In this document: positions 37,420-50,249 of the stretch, piece by piece
Layout of the letters: each line of letters starts with the position of its first letter
Numbering within the stretch: the first letter of the stretch is position 1
Source of the DNA: Carallia brachiata
Lineage: Eukaryota > Streptophyta > Magnoliopsida > Malpighiales > Rhizophoraceae
Reading direction: 5' to 3'
Length of the DNA stretch: 64,000 nt
Assembly (NCBI GenBank): GCA_021464245.1
Contig: JADCRB010000040.1
Span: 3,626,273 to 3,690,272 of the forward strand
Program-made: the position numbers and the translations under genes
Notes under the pieces: generated by a model
Told to the model about the DNA's origin: nothing
Databases searched by the model: none
Seen by the model: the letters and a program-made list of their open reading frames with translations, nothing else

Positions 37420-38771
37420 AAACGATGATTTACAAGCTTCTCAATTATCCAACTTTCTTCCATCAAGGGTAATAGCTGTAATTGATTTAAACTCAAATTA
37501 GTTGACTTTAAGCAATCGTGATAAGTCGATAGTTATTCTTTATTTATCTATAATTATCACATTAAAAAATAATTCATATTTATCTTTTTACTCATTTCTT
37601 ATCATCTGAGCTACCTTAACGATAATTCAAAAGCTTCTTCAAGCCTAAAAATGAGCTGCTATTGGGTTAATGTGCTTTATGACCTGTTTGAGTTACCTGT
37701 TGAATGTTATTGTTACTAATTGTTAAATGTTGATTTCTATTTTGTTGCTAATTGTTGATAAAACTAATTAAATGTTTGATTAATTTTATAATTACTATTA
37801 CTATTGAATCATGAAATGTCTAATTTATACATCTAATTTATATAGATATATCATATTGAAAATTTTATTTTTATATTTTATAATTTTATAATAATATTTT
37901 ATAAATACTATGGAGAATTTTATCACTTAATTTTTAACTTTTTTTAAAAAAATTAATTTTTACTAGATGGTAAATAATATAATGTTTGATATTTTTTTAA
38001 GTGTCCATATTAAAGAAAACTGAAGTGAAATTATTTAAGAATAATTGAAAAAAAAAATATTGTATTTATATAAATATTAATGAAATAAATTAATATATCT
38101 AATTCATACGGCAAGTAAAAAAAAAAATTATATAAATATTTTTTATAAATAATTTAATCAATATAAATTATTATTAATATTAAAAAATAAAAAATAATTT
38201 AAAAAATAATAAAAAATAATTTTGAATTACTTTTTAATTTTTATTATTAAAAAGTTATATAAAAATAAGTAAAATTAAATAACAATATAAAAAATATTTA
38301 CAAAATATTTATTTCCCTACTATTTAAACCTGAAATGTAAATACACTCTAAAAAGCTGGCCCAACGCCCCCTTTAGTTAGATGACCGCGCAACATGCTGA
38401 CGGAGAGAGAGGAAGACTAATACAATTATTTCCATTTTATTAAATAAGTGTTTTTATTATAATAATAACTGTTATCATTCTTTTTTGACTTGATAACTGT
38501 TATCATTCTTGTCATCCCTCTTTGCGATATAAAGTCAATGTCATGACAGTCAAACTATTTCAGTGAAACCCTTTAACTGCACGTGCCAACTAATTAAATA
38601 TATGGACCCACAGCCTGGATACTCCTTTATTTTCATCGTCTCTGCAGTGTAAATCAACCTTATTCATTAGAAAGTTACGAAAGTCATAACAAAACGAGCT
38701 TTTGCTAAAGGGTCGCCAAATCGTACCGAGTCGATGCTTTGATTCAGCACAATCAAACTCGATGACAACTA
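37420..38771. other. AT-rich intergenic region
   Basis: Extremely A/T-rich between about 37,560 and 38,340, with no coding potential. Nothing else identified. Confidence 0.6.
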
Positions 38772-38780
38772 ATGGTCAAC

Positions 38781-39438
38781 TAGGATACACAGACACTTTT
38801 AAAATGGTGAGTGTCTATGTCAGACACACGTGTCGGACACGACACTCACCCGACACTCTTCGGACACGTGTCGGACACTTCGAAACGTGTCCAACAAAAA
38901 AATAAAAATAAAAAAAATTCGGACACGCGTGTCGGACACTTCTAATTCACGTGTCGGACACTTCTAATACACGTGTTAGATACTTTATACGTATTTAATA
39001 TTTTAATTAGTATATTATACACATACATATTATTTTCTTAAATAACGTGTCAGATACTTTTATATGTATTTGATATTTTAATTAATATACTATACACACA
39101 TATATATTATTTGCTTAAATATTTTATTATGTACACACACACACATATATATATATATATACATACACATATATAGTATTTTTTAAAAGAATTATGAATA
39201 AAATACAAGTTACATAATAAAATATTATCATAATTATTATTATGTACTATACGTAGAAAAAAATTTTAAATTTATTAAAAATATTTAAATTATATATATA
39301 TATATATAAATATAATATTTAATATATTTTATAACCGTGTCTACGCTGTGTCCGTATCTTAATTTTTTTTAAATTTCCGTGTCCCAGTATCCGTGTCGTG
39401 TCGTGTCCGTGTTCCGTGTCCGTGTCCGTGCATCATAG
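38781..39438. mobile_element. MITE with 9-bp TSD (Mutator-like)
   Basis: A 658-bp element is flanked by the perfect direct repeat ATGGTCAAC (38,772-38,780 and 39,439-39,447). The ends are imperfect inverted repeats (TAGGATACACAGACAC against CTATGATGCACGGACAC on the other strand). Inside each end are many copies of CGTGTCGGACAC or CCGTGTCCGTGT, and the centre is AT-rich with (CA)n(TA)n at 39,131-39,176. A 9-bp TSD is the Mutator hallmark. No transposase. Confidence 0.75.
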
Positions 39439-39447
39439 ATGGTCAAC

Positions 39448-40345
39448 CTTAGAAGAATGGAAATTTGATATTTATGGCAGTAGATTAGGAACAATTGTAG
39501 GAAATTAATGTGGGTTTGAAAAAATTTGTAACTAAGGCCCCTACTAAACTACTTTTGTGGGAACCCTTACCAAACAGCTTTTGTGGAACCACATTTAACA
39601 ATTAATTTATATGGAAAAAATCAATATTGACTGTTATAGCATATCCTTTTCCAAAAATTAAGTTGGAATGTAGAGAAAGAAGTTGTGAATTACAATAATC
39701 ATGACAAATTCTTAATTCTGAATTTGGAGTGTAGAGAATTGAAGCTACATAAATTTCTTCCGTCACCATCATCTTGTTTTATTATGTACTAAGTTTACAC
39801 TAACTAGTCAAATCCTAATGCAATGCATCTTTGAAGTAATTTTCAATAGGAAAATATTTATGAGCATGTAATAAAATTATTATATAGTGTATATCTAGTA
39901 ACAATTAGTTTTTTTTTTTCGATCGCAATAATAAAATGTAGAATAAAAAATATTACTATTTTTTTAATATATTTTATGTGACAAAAAAAATACTAATTAT
40001 TACGATATAAACACTATATGATACATTTTTTGTATGCTCATGTAATAAAACTCTTTTGAATAAAGGAAATTAGTGGAATTGTAACAACCACCTTGAATCA
40101 ATAGAAAAATGAAACATTTCCAGCATATGCATACAGACCATATATATATATTCAATTAAGGCGAAAAATAGAGAATAAAACCTTTGATAAATAATTAAAA
40201 ATGAAGATCATAAAATTAATAAACCAAACGATCTAATAAATAAAAGCTAACAATTATCCAAAACCCAAAATAAATAATATAGTCAAACCAAAAAAACCAC
40301 TGTCAAATTAACCCACACTAAATTGGAATAACTGGTTTCACACTT
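39448..40345. other. intergenic, downstream of ENODL gene
   Basis: AT-rich; includes the 3' flank of the ENODL gene. No gene seen. Confidence 0.6.
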
Positions 40346-41338
40346 CTAAGCAGAAACGCCCACTACAAGACTGATTAAAAGAATAGACACCAACATAGAC
40401 ACACTTGAAGGAGTTGAGACCAGGGAACTAGAAGGAGCTGGTGCGGGAGGAATGTCTGCGTTTTTGCCATTTTGTGAAGGTGCGGGAGTGTTCTCTTGTG
40501 GTGAAGTAGCTGATGATGGAGCCTTTTCAGGAGTATTGGCTGGAGATGGGGGTTGAGACCATGGGGCTTTCGGTGCTGGAGTTGGAGATTGAGACCATGG
40601 TGCTGCTGCAGGAGTTGTTGGAGAAGGTGCCTTTGGGGAAGGCGCTGGTCCTTTAGACCAAGGAGCTGGGGGTTGAGTCCATGGTGCTGGGGCTGCTGGG
40701 GATGGAGCTTTTGGGGGTGTGGCTGGTGGGGGTTGGGAAGCTGGTGGAGGAGGAGTCATGGAGGATGGAGGAGGGGGCCTAACACCCAAAACTATAACAT
40801 TCAATCTTTGTCCCTTCTGACAATGCACTTCTCTTCCACTGATAAAATAGAATGAACCAGAATGATCAAACTGGAACACAGATTCACCGGATGTCATTCT
40901 CTTTATAGGTTTCTTGGTGTGGCAACTGTGGTAATCCTCTTTTGCTAACTTGAAAGACAGAATCTGATCCTTTCTTGTATATGAACACTACACAAAAAAA
41001 GGAACATTCACAACAAAAAAGAAAACCATATTAATTAAAATTTCAAAAGACAACTGAAAGAAAACGAATGGTGTGGATCTAAATACTAAGAAAGTAAACA
41101 AGGAAACCAAAGCCAGGAATCAAAAAGCGATATATAGTATGTCTAGATAAAATAGTGACTTACCAAGGGTGTCATTGACTTGGAATCTGTTTCTCTCAGC
41201 CCAGTGATTATAGCTCCCAGAGGGGCTAACAACCCAACCATCTTTGCCACCAACATAGAGGTTATTGTAGGCTAGAGATGAAGAGATGAAGAGAACAATG
41301 AGAGCACTGAAAAGGCAGAGAGATGCCTGAGAAACCAT
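40346..41338 (-). CDS. early nodulin-like protein (phytocyanin domain), two exons, one frame break
   Basis: ENODLs are GPI-anchored, arabinogalactan-type cell-surface proteins with a plastocyanin-like fold. Exon 1 is 41,338-41,164 (donor GTAAGT, phase 1); exon 2 is 40,987-40,346 (acceptor TGTGTAG). Order of parts: signal peptide (MVSQASLCLFSALIVLFISSS), YVGGKDGWVVSPSGSYNHWAERNRF, LVFIYKKGSDSVFQVSK, a Tyr-His-Ser-Cys block, GSFYFISGREVHCQKGQ, a long Pro/Ala/Ser-rich stretch, and a hydrophobic C-terminus suited to GPI addition. Length would be 271 residues. The Cys in CQKGQ and that in the preceding block would form the fold's disulfide; a full type-I copper site is not evident, as is usual for ENODLs. 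Odd: an extra A in the run at 40,940-40,943 shifts the frame, and the literal frame stops at 40,886-40,884. Confidence 0.92.
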
Positions 41339-41413
41339 GGGGAATATTGAATATTGAATATTGAATTGAGTAAAAGAGAGAGTGAGGTAGAACAAGGTCA
41401 CATGAGAAAGCCT

Positions 41414-41423
41414 CCTTATATAG
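41414..41423 (-). promoter_or_regulatory. TATA box of ENODL gene
   Basis: Minus strand CTATATAAGG lies about 80 bp upstream of the start codon, leaving a leader of about 50 bp that includes a CTCTCT stretch and a triple TTCAATA repeat (41,342-41,368). Confidence 0.65.
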
Positions 41424-41544
41424 AGAGGATTTGGTAAAATAGGGGAATTGTGACAATTTTGATAGGAACAGGCTGCTATGGATGCTGAAGATTTTGGTAG
41501 ATTTGAACCTCAAATTTTGGAGAAGGATACGCGTATGCAATTAC

Positions 41545-44500
41545 AGGGATAGCAAACGGAAAGAAACCATGTGAGTGAAGGGTTAATATTACAGTGAGAT
41601 TTTCCATTGAGGTTTATTGGGTTTGGCTGGATGTTAAGGTGCATCAATTGGACAGCTTTTAACTTCCATAGTTTTTTTGCCTTTAATTTTGATTACGACA
41701 AAATCTGAACAAATCATAGCAATCAATACAGGAACGTTTTGTACTCACTCTCGCTCCCTCTCTCCACGCACACACCCATACTTTTTTCTTTTGTTTTTTT
41801 TTTTTCCAATTAAAGTAATTAAATACTTGCCTTTTATTTGGTTGGTAAGGAAGGATCCTCTTTAAGGTTATGAGTTATGGTACTGGTAGAGCAAGCTACA
41901 ATGCTTAGGGCTTCGACACTTTGTTTGGATGATGAAGGACCACAAAGGAAAGTGAAAGTGAGGAAAATTGAAAGTCAAAAAAATTTTTCATCCTTTTTTA
42001 TTTAGTAAAGGATAATGAGATAGAGGGAAAAAAATTTTGGTTTGGAAAATTATGAAAAATAAGAGAAAGGAAAATTATACGTATGAGAATGTCAATATCC
42101 GTAGTCCTAAAAAATGCTACTAGAATTGAGAGGTTGGTAATATATCAGGAAGGAGGTCTGATCCTCCAAATTTCAGAGAAATAGATTTTATAGGTCAATA
42201 AGAAAATTTTGTGTTTCTCACCCCTCTTTTTAAAAGCATTTTTTAAACACGAGTATTAACTATTTTTCATCTATTTTTTCATTAATCTCCTCAATTTTTC
42301 CCTTCTCTCCAACACAATGTAAGCAAATTGTGCTTTGTCCAAATCATAACTTAGTTACCAGTTGGAAGGATTTTCTTTACTATACTTTGATTTTAGTTTA
42401 TATCAGTCATCAATTGGTCATCTGTTATCCCATTATTTGTTATATAAATTTAGAGTCCAGGTTTAATGGTGCTTGGTGCAAAATTAATTTGTATTAAAGG
42501 GTGCCAATGTTTCGCGTATTGGAATGATATTCAGTTACAATTCCAATAGTAGTGGTTGATGGTTGAATGTGTTGCTTCTTTTTCAATGGAAGTAACGCCC
42601 CGTCTTCAACATAAATGATATGTGATCTTTACTGGAATCTACGGATATTGTATTACCATTTTGTTTTGTAACCCAACTTCAATTGAAAAAAAGGATCGAA
42701 TGGCGAGAAGCCGAGTGTAGAGAAGCATGTTCACGGTCGCACTGAACTCAATATGCAGTATTAATCTTCTAGCGACAAGGAAAAAAAAAAAAAAAAAGAT
42801 GGTCGGGTTCATAATTGGGTTAGTTGTTGCAGGCCCAAAATCCGCATAAAGGAAGAGTATTATTATAGTTTGATATCTAGCGTAAAACTAATTCTGAGAA
42901 ATTGTGTGAGATATATTGTATTGTATTGTCTATAGTTCAATAAATCTTTTAATGGAAAAAATATAAAATCTTTCCAAAAATTGCTGTATGTAACAGTTAT
43001 GAGAATGGTTTGATGAATCTTCCGTTATTATAAGAGAAGTTCGTATGAAATGAAGATATTCTAGTACTATTGAAAATAATTGGGTGGAATTGACTGCAAG
43101 CATACCATTTGAGAGAGGACGATTTATCTAAGTTTTGTAATCCTTGTTAGAAAAGAATTTAACATAATAAGATCTCAGTTAAAACATAATTCATAATAAC
43201 ATAAAATGAAAAAAAAAAATTATGTAATCAATTTGAATAAATTTAGAATTAAGGTTATATTAATTTGCATCAACAACTGTAGAGCATATTGTATGCATTA
43301 AGAATATTTTTATGTGTTATATATATATTAAAAAAGAGAAGAAAATAGATAATTATATGAAACTAATAATCTAATATTAATATAAAAAATTAAATATGTA
43401 TGGCGGCAATAGATGAGACTGCTTCATTTGTCAAATCCAAGAAAATGTTAGATGTAGGAGACTAGACTTTACCGCTTTTTTCAAACACTTTCATATTTTT
43501 CATGTATGTGTTTGTCTCTATGGATATATTTATGTTTGCAATCCACATTTTTAAAAATTACTAAAAAATCTTCAAGTTTTTGTGCAGTAACAAAAAACGT
43601 CATTTGTTATCTTATTGTTGTTAGAAATAATAATAAAAAATAATATATGGATGCAAATAAAAATAAAAAAGCATATGAAATATCTGAGGTGTGCCAAGCA
43701 CTGTCATTAAAGATAATTTCTGCTCCTGTAATTGATTAGAAACAGTACAGCAAGTTGCGGTGACTATTCTTCCATTATACAATAGATATTTCCACTAATG
43801 TGCACTTCAAATAGTGAGACAACAGAAACAACTCTAATTTGACTGATCTAACAAACTCAAGCAAGAGAAGTACATAGGAAGAAGAGTGTAGGAAAAATGA
43901 GTATATTCTGGAGAAGAAGAAATGGTATATTTATATTGGTTCAGGTTTTAAGGCTCATAATGATGAATAATGGTTATAATGGTCAATAATGGGCAGAATA
44001 ATAGTAGTTAATAGTAAAAAACGACTAGTTAGACCAAAATCTCTGAATGGTCTAAAAAATTTAGGCTTGGGGTTAGACCAGCCAAAGCTTGTTCACCACA
44101 TAGGGTTGCATGAGCCCGCTCATATCAGGCTTGAGTTAGGGTTGCATGAGACCTCTTGTGGGTCTTTTATTTTATAAAGTATAAAAAAAATATTGATATA
44201 TAAATAAGTAAAACTGAGCTTTCGTTTTTTATATGGAATTCTTGCTTCTTAATGTACACTCTTTTTAAGTAAAACTTGACTTCTCTTTTATATATGAAAT
44301 TTTAGCTTTTTAAAATATTCTCTTACTTTCCAACAATTGTTAGATAAAGTTATTTATAACAATGAAATGCCACCAAAAATGGCCATAATAGACCAAATTG
44401 CCCCCTTCTTGTATTTTCATCTCAAATACTAAAAAAGATGCAAAACGAGAACTTCACAAAATCACTCTTAAGGACTAGAAATTCCAAAAGTAAAATGTTT

Positions 44501-45300
44501 TCAAAAAGCACTAGAACAGCAATTAACACAAAAAAAAAAAGTTCTGCTTGTCATTTTCTTCTTCAGACAATTTAAACCCTTCGAAGAAATATAAAATTAC
44601 AGTTTTTGTTCTCTTATCTTGCTTCCTTCTTGCATTCCTCTATTATCAAGCAACTTGGATCTGCATTGCCTTGTTGGCTCAATCAAGCCAAATTTTCCTT
44701 GTTTATTATGTTCTCAACTTTATGCAGTCAAGAGCTACATTTTATGTTCGTATGAGTATAAGTGAGCAACGAGGATGTATAAGATCATGGCTTTGAGGTG
44801 CTAGTTCTCTCTAGCATTAACATTGCTTTGAGTCTCACACAAAACATCTTAAGTTCTTCCCAAATTTTAAACTCAATGTCCTCAAGTGATTAGATATATG
44901 ATGAGTTCTTGAGCTTTTCAAATGAAACTCACAACAATTTTGCAGGCCATTTTACAAAGAACTAATTACAAGAGGAATATACACATTCCCAATAGCCATT
45001 GAAATGTCAAGGTATCGCACAATTAGAGATAAGTACTGCATTAATTTTGACTCTACCTATTTAATGCACTGTCATTTCCAACATATATGAAATCTAATGA
45101 CCATATTTTTAGTTGAATTTGCTTTTTCTTCTGCTCTTACTCTTTTGATCTAATATTTGAAACAAATATATCATATCTATACTCAGCAAATGTCCATGGA
45201 CAAAGAAAACAAAGAATTCACCATATCAAACTAACAATATTTAATAGTAAAAATCGACAACCATAGAATTTTTTACTAATTGCACGACACATTTCGCAAC
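41545..45300. other. intergenic region upstream of ENODL gene
   Basis: No gene supported. An 82-codon plus-strand frame at 44,548-44,796 has a hydrophobic stretch but no known pattern. The remainder is AT-rich with homopolymer runs. Confidence 0.5.
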
Positions 45301-45977
45301 TGTAAAAATTTATGAACAAACTATTGGTTCAAATTGCATCCAGTTTGACATGGCAATGAATAAAAAAAACAAAATGGAAGTGCAGGAGTATTGTGACTGA
45401 AAAAGGAGAGGGGCTCAAAAGGGAACATTCCCTCCAAAATTTGGCAACCCAATACAATCGGATTCCCCCCAAAAATTGGGAGTTTTTCCTACAAAGACAG
45501 ATGTCGTAAAATCCAGCAATGTGCATGTTGTTAAAAGAAGCAGAAAACACAATGAACCTCAACAGAAACAAAGTTTGCAGAGAGCACAACAATAGAGTAG
45601 AAAAAGAGAAGATGAGAAGAAGAGGCTTAGATGGTGGGGCAACCGCCCATAATATATTCCATTTCATGTATTTCCAGTGGAAATTACATGATTAAAGGAA
45701 ATTACAGAAAGTACAAAAGTCTCATACTCTTGATAATAACTTAACTTGTACAATTAGTTTGTTCACTAATACAAGCAAAGTCCATGCTTTGCAACAATTA
45801 AACTTTGACCCTTACATGCTCTATCGTGAGATCAAAAATATCTTAAACTATACCAAAAATACATAACCAACAAGTTGAAAATGTGAATGGAGATTAAACT
45901 AGACCATCCCCAACAGAAGTGGACCTCTTCCACAGGAAGGAAGGCAGCGGCCACCATAACAGAAATTTGAACCTTCA
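45300..45977 (-). repeat. probable 3' LTR of split copia element (lower limit uncertain)
   Basis: On the minus strand TTTTGGAGGGAGT precedes TGAAGGTTCAAATTTC, matching a polypurine tract plus LTR start. The following 650 bp are noncoding, with a CCTCTTCTTCTCATCTTC stretch like the transcribed leader of many plant copia LTRs. No 5' copy is in the window, so the lower limit is an estimate. Confidence 0.5.
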
Positions 45978-46039
45978 ACTCCCTCCAAAAGAGCTTGCAA
46001 TGTTCATGGACAATCTTTTTCACTCCTATTTGGACTTGC

Positions 46040-46520
46040 AACATTACATGCCCAACTTAGCTTTAAGAGTCTCAAATCTTCCCTTGCTCAAACTCTTTGT
46101 AAATAATTATGTCAATTGATTTGCTATCTCACTGCAAAATTAGCTTCACTTTATCCTCATCTTGTGCTTCTTTTGGAACATATAGCTTAACCTTGAAGCT
46201 TTGTTCTACCATAATAAATTGTAATTTTGGAAATGGCAATGGCAGTTTGATTGTCACATTAAATCAATATTGGATCTTCTTTCTTCTGATATAGAATATA
46301 TAGCATCTTTCTCAGTCAAATGGCTTGATTGACAGCATTAGCAACAATATCTACATACGCTACTTCTGCTGTTGATTGAGCTACAACACTTTGCTTCCTC
46401 GAGCTCCAACAAAATACACCTGAACTATATGAAAAAGCATACTTGGAAGTACTTTTCATATCTTTCATGCATTTGCCCAATCATTGTTAGAGAACCTTCA
46501 ACTTTGGCTCATTGGTTCTC
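46040..46520 (-). pseudogene. copia RNase H, C-terminal part
   Basis: Across broken frames one reads MKSTSKYAFSYSSGVFCWSSRKQ, SVVAQSTAEVAY, CDNQTAIAIS and finally GRFETLKAKLGM. These are successive landmarks of plant copia RNase H and the Pol C-terminus. Several stops and frameshifts intervene. Confidence 0.8.
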
Positions 46521-46521
46521 T

Positions 46522-47341
46522 TCATGTAGGTTGCCGACTTACAGTCCCTTTCAGGTACCTCAATACCCTTTTAGCAGCATTGTAATGTTGTTCATTTGGA
46601 GCCAACATGTACCATGAGAGAAGATTGGTTGCATGACGAATGTCTAGTCTTGATGTCATAACACATAATAAGCTTACAATGAGGCTTCTATAGCTTTTAA
46701 CATTTTTAATCACTGATCCACCTATATTGGTTAGCTTTTGATTAAGCACTAAAGGTGTTGAGACAAGCTTGTATGATTCCATTTTGAACCTATTTAGAAT
46801 GTCTTAAACATACTTTTGCTAGCAGATTAAAAGTCATTCTTCCAAGATCAGTCATCTCATACACTTGGCTCATTTTACTTTTGAATTGTTGAACTATGTC
46901 TAAGTTGCTTCCCATTACAAAAGATCATCAACATAGATAGACACAATCAACAAAACATCCTTGATTGACTTTACAAAAGAGTTAGCTCATTCTTGCTTCT
47001 AACAAATCTCAATTTTGACAAATGCTAATTAATCCTATTGTACTAGGCTTTTGGAGCCTATTAGAGCCCACATAAAGCTTTCTTAAGCTTGTAAACTTTG
47101 TCATCTAGGCCTTGGTGTAAAAAATCTTGAGGTTTTCAAGATAGATTTCTTTAGAAAGAACACCATTCAAGATGACTGTCTTCACATCTAACTGATAGAC
47201 AATCCATCCTTTTTGGGCTGCAATAGCAAGTAGAAGCTTAATTGTATCATGCCTTGCAACTGGGGCAAATGCTTCAGTAAAGTTTGGCCCTAGCATTTGA
47301 GAATTCCTTTTAGCTACAAATCTAGCTTTGAGCTTGTTCAT
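46522..47341 (-). pseudogene. copia reverse transcriptase fragments
   Basis: At 47,341-47,105: KARFVAKRNSQMLGPNFTEAF followed by LLLAIAAQKGWIVYQLDVKT, the RT N-terminal blocks. Near 46,945-46,922 the active-site YVDD motif is intact. At 46,782-46,522: STPLVLNQKL, YRSLIVSLL, RLDIRHATNLLSWYM, HYNAAKRVLRYLKGT. Stops separate the pieces. Confidence 0.88.
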
Positions 47342-47699
47342 AGTGCTATCTAAATTAATTTTAGTTCTGAATATTCATTTGACACTTATAATGTTTTTAG
47401 AATTAGGCTTGTAAACCAAGGTCCAAGTCTTGTTCTTCTATATAGCTTCAATTTCCTCTTACATAGCCTTCTGCTATTTTGAGCTTTTGATTACTTCTTA
47501 GAAATTGACAAGCTCTAAAACAACAACATTTGACCTGTTATAAATATCAATCAATGTTCTAATTCCTCTAACTAGGAAATTCTCATCATCATCATTTGAG
47601 GCATCAACATTTACATCAATGGGATATATGTCTTGATTGACACTGGGATTTTGCACTTCAACTTTTGCAACCTCCCAATTCCAAGCCTGATTCACTAAA

Positions 47700-48500
47700 C
47701 TTCACATCCCTACCAATCTGTATCTACTTTGAACTCACATTGTAAAGCTTGTAAGCTTTTGAAGTAAGACTATTGCCAATGAAAATGGCTATCTTACCCT
47801 TGTCGTCAAGCTTCTTTCTCTTATGCTCTAGAACATGCACATAGCAAACACTTCCAAATATCTTCAAGTGACTGACAAATGGCTTAACACTATGCCAGGC
47901 CTCATAAAGTGTCTTGCCCTTTACAATTTTGGTAAGGTAAGTTTAGTAGATAGATTCAGGTGGAAACCACCTTTACCTAAACCTAGCTTGTAACTTTTTC
48001 TTTGATAAAAGACACCTGGCCATCTCCATTGTTGTTCTATTTTTCCTTTCACAAACTTCATTCTACTGAGGTGAGTATGGAGCTATGAACTATTGATGAA
48101 TACCTACCTCCTTGCATAGTTGGTTAAATGCATCTAAAGTGAACTCAACTCAATTATTAGTCCTTAAATAATTGATTCTGTAACTTGACTAATTTTCAGT
48201 CACTATTTTGAACTTTTAAACGTTCTTAGTGCATTTGACTTTGCTTTTAGGACAAAAGAAAACTGAACAAAACCTTGAAACATCATTAATAAAGAGTATA
48301 AAGTATCTGCTATCTTTCAATGACTTTATGTCCATAGGACCACATATGTCTGAAAAAACCAAGTCAAGCCTTTAAGTGGCCCTGAGTGATTGACAAACTA
48401 GAAATGAATGCCTTGTCTGTTTACTAGTTGGCATGGTTCATGCACATCCTTCATAACTGGATTTTGGCCATATCTAAGACCATTTATCTTTATGCGAGCT
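47700..48500 (-). pseudogene. copia integrase core fragments
   Basis: In shifting frames at about 48,170-47,950 the minus strand reads WVEFTLDAFNQLCKEVGIHQ, APYSPQ, CERKNRTTMEMARCLLS, the copia integrase core around its catalytic Glu (xxERKNRT). The upstream zinc-binding part is degraded. A weak Pol linker follows at 47,695-47,498. Confidence 0.7.
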
Positions 48501-48998
48501 TTACAAAGCCGCTATATGATAATGGCCCATTCTTTTATGCCATAAAATTGATTCCTCAATAGTAGCATACATAGTAATTTTTTTCGTGTTAGACAAGTTC
48601 AAAGAAAAGGTTTTTTCTTTTATTTGGATAGTAATCAATTCAGCTATATTTGAATCTAAGATAGTGCAGCATTTGTCTTTGAAAATCAAGGAATGATTTT
48701 TGTCAAGTAATTGGGCATCACTCAACAAGTTTTGACTTATCTTAGGATCAAGTAACACACCATCAATATACTTAGTACCTGAGTGCGTCTGGACAACAAT
48801 ATTTCCTCTTCCACGAACTTCTAACAGCTTTCCATCTCCAATCCTGACTTTAGATGCGAAGCTCATATCTAGTTCTTTGAATGCATTTGGCAATGGTGAC
48901 ATATAATGTGTACACCCACTATCAATAAGCCAAGAAGCTCCAATTTTGTGAGATAAACTACAATAAGCTACAAAATGCTCTTCCTCACTTGCATACAA
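48501..48998 (-). pseudogene. copia protease and gag-pre-integrase segment
   Basis: A 165-residue open stretch contains SWLIDSGCTHYMS (aspartic protease active site, DSG intact), VRIGDGKLLEVRGRGNIVV, LLDPKISQNLLSDAQLL and finally LWHKRMGHYH, the His start of the integrase zinc finger. It is the best preserved part of this element. Confidence 0.9.
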
Positions 48999-49078
48999 AA
49001 AGCTACAAGATGCAGAGCAACTATATCCTACTGTGGTTGTTATTGATGTCTCTAACTTGGTAATGATTGTCGATTTTG

Positions 49079-49375
49079 CTATTGATTCCTTTTAGATCTG
49101 CAAATCTTCTTAGTATGCCCTTTTTTGTCATAAAACTTGCAATTCACATTTGTCCTCCTCCAATAGTTTTTTGGAAAGTGACAAAGCCTATTGCAAATTT
49201 CACACAAATTGTTCTTTTTGATGTTTTTGTTACCTTTAGCTTCTTTTCCATTTGTCTTCTCATTAGTTTGCTGCCTTGAATGACTATTTCCTTTTGTCTT
49301 TGTTACCAAAGCACCCTTAGAAGGTCCATCTCTGACTGAGTACTCTTCTTTGCTCATGTATGTGTAGAGCATTGA
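49079..49375 (-). pseudogene. copia Gag C-terminal part with CCHC-like knuckles, cut by gypsy insertion
   Basis: Contains CEICNRLCHFPKNYW followed by CKFYDKKGHTKKIC, two knuckle-like motifs (the first with Cys for Gly at LCH). The coding sequence ends abruptly at 49,375, where the gypsy LTR begins. Gag resumes beyond 56,681. Confidence 0.8.
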
Positions 49376-50249
49376 TGATGCAAACCCTGTGGATAATACT
49401 AAAAGATCCAATGCCTATAAAGAGACGCGAACCTTGTGGATGGCATCAGAAGACCCACGAACAAGATTGGAGTCATATCCCAAGGAAATCCAAGTTAGAT
49501 TTGAAAGAACGTTGACCCAATGTCTACAAAGATATGTGAATCAAAGGTATAAGAAGATTTTCTAGATGCCACACCCTAGAAAGGAATAGGGGGGGATGAT
49601 AAGTCTAGATTGAACACTACAAGAAGATATCCTTGATAAGTTTAGTAAAAGAGTTCTCAAACTCCAAAGAACGTTTATTCTAATTCTTAATCAACCAATC
49701 TGAAAATAAGAGAGTCTTACATGCCTATTTGTAGGCAAACCCAAGTAGTTAGGGTTTTCAAAACAAAAGACTACTAAGTTAGAAAACCAAATTCCTACAC
49801 TCATAAGGAAACCTATTTCAACTAAAAACTTAAAAATTAAGACTAATTCCTACTTGTAAAAGAATAAAGCTTAAATACAACACTGCTTGGTCCAAAACAA
49901 TAATTAAATCTCTAAATTAAACAAATGTAGATCAGTCTAGGCATGGTCTTATATACACTAAGTCCGATTACTCATCTCGATCCAATCTTGTCTTCTTGCC
50001 CTCTAACCATGTTAACATAGACTTGAGGCACCACCGAGAATTCTCGACCTCCAAAATGCATTGTTGGACATGCAAGCAACTCCACTGACTCCAAGCCAAC
50101 CTTCACGTATGTTGTTTGTGCCCCAAGCATCCTCCGCTAAAGCATTTAGAGCCTCTTTGAGCTTCTTAGCTCTACTCCTTGTGACTGGTCCATCTGGAAT
50201 ATGCAAAGGATCCCTCGAATTGGTTTTGATGCTATCTTGGTTGCCATCA
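49376..50249 (-). repeat. 3' LTR of nested gypsy element
   Basis: On the minus strand it starts TGATGGCAACC immediately after the purine tract and ends ...TTTGCATCA. Pol coding sequence continues across its start (ORF 50,460-50,146). Confidence 0.9.

Larger units (their letters stand above)
45300..49375 (-). mobile_element. Ty1/copia retrotransposon, 3' part (split by nested gypsy element)
   Basis: Minus-strand order is Gag zinc knuckles, protease, gag-pre-integrase, integrase, RT, RNase H, then a purine tract and an LTR-like stretch. Integrase before RT identifies Ty1/copia. All domains are present but in many frames with stops. The remaining 5' part of gag lies at 56,682 and beyond, on the far side of the inserted gypsy element. 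The lower boundary is approximate because no partner LTR was found. Confidence 0.85.

Noticed and set aside
40553..40855. Trp/Arg/Gly-rich plus-strand open frame
   Set aside because: Antisense shadow of the Pro/Ala-rich region of the ENODL gene.
41930..42350. Possible MITE with TTTGTTTGGAT / TTTGTCCAAAT ends
   Set aside because: The ends do not form a consistent inverted repeat and no TSD was found.
44548..44796. 82-codon plus-strand frame with a hydrophobic segment
   Set aside because: Hydrophobic stretches arise readily in T-rich DNA; no family or gene context.
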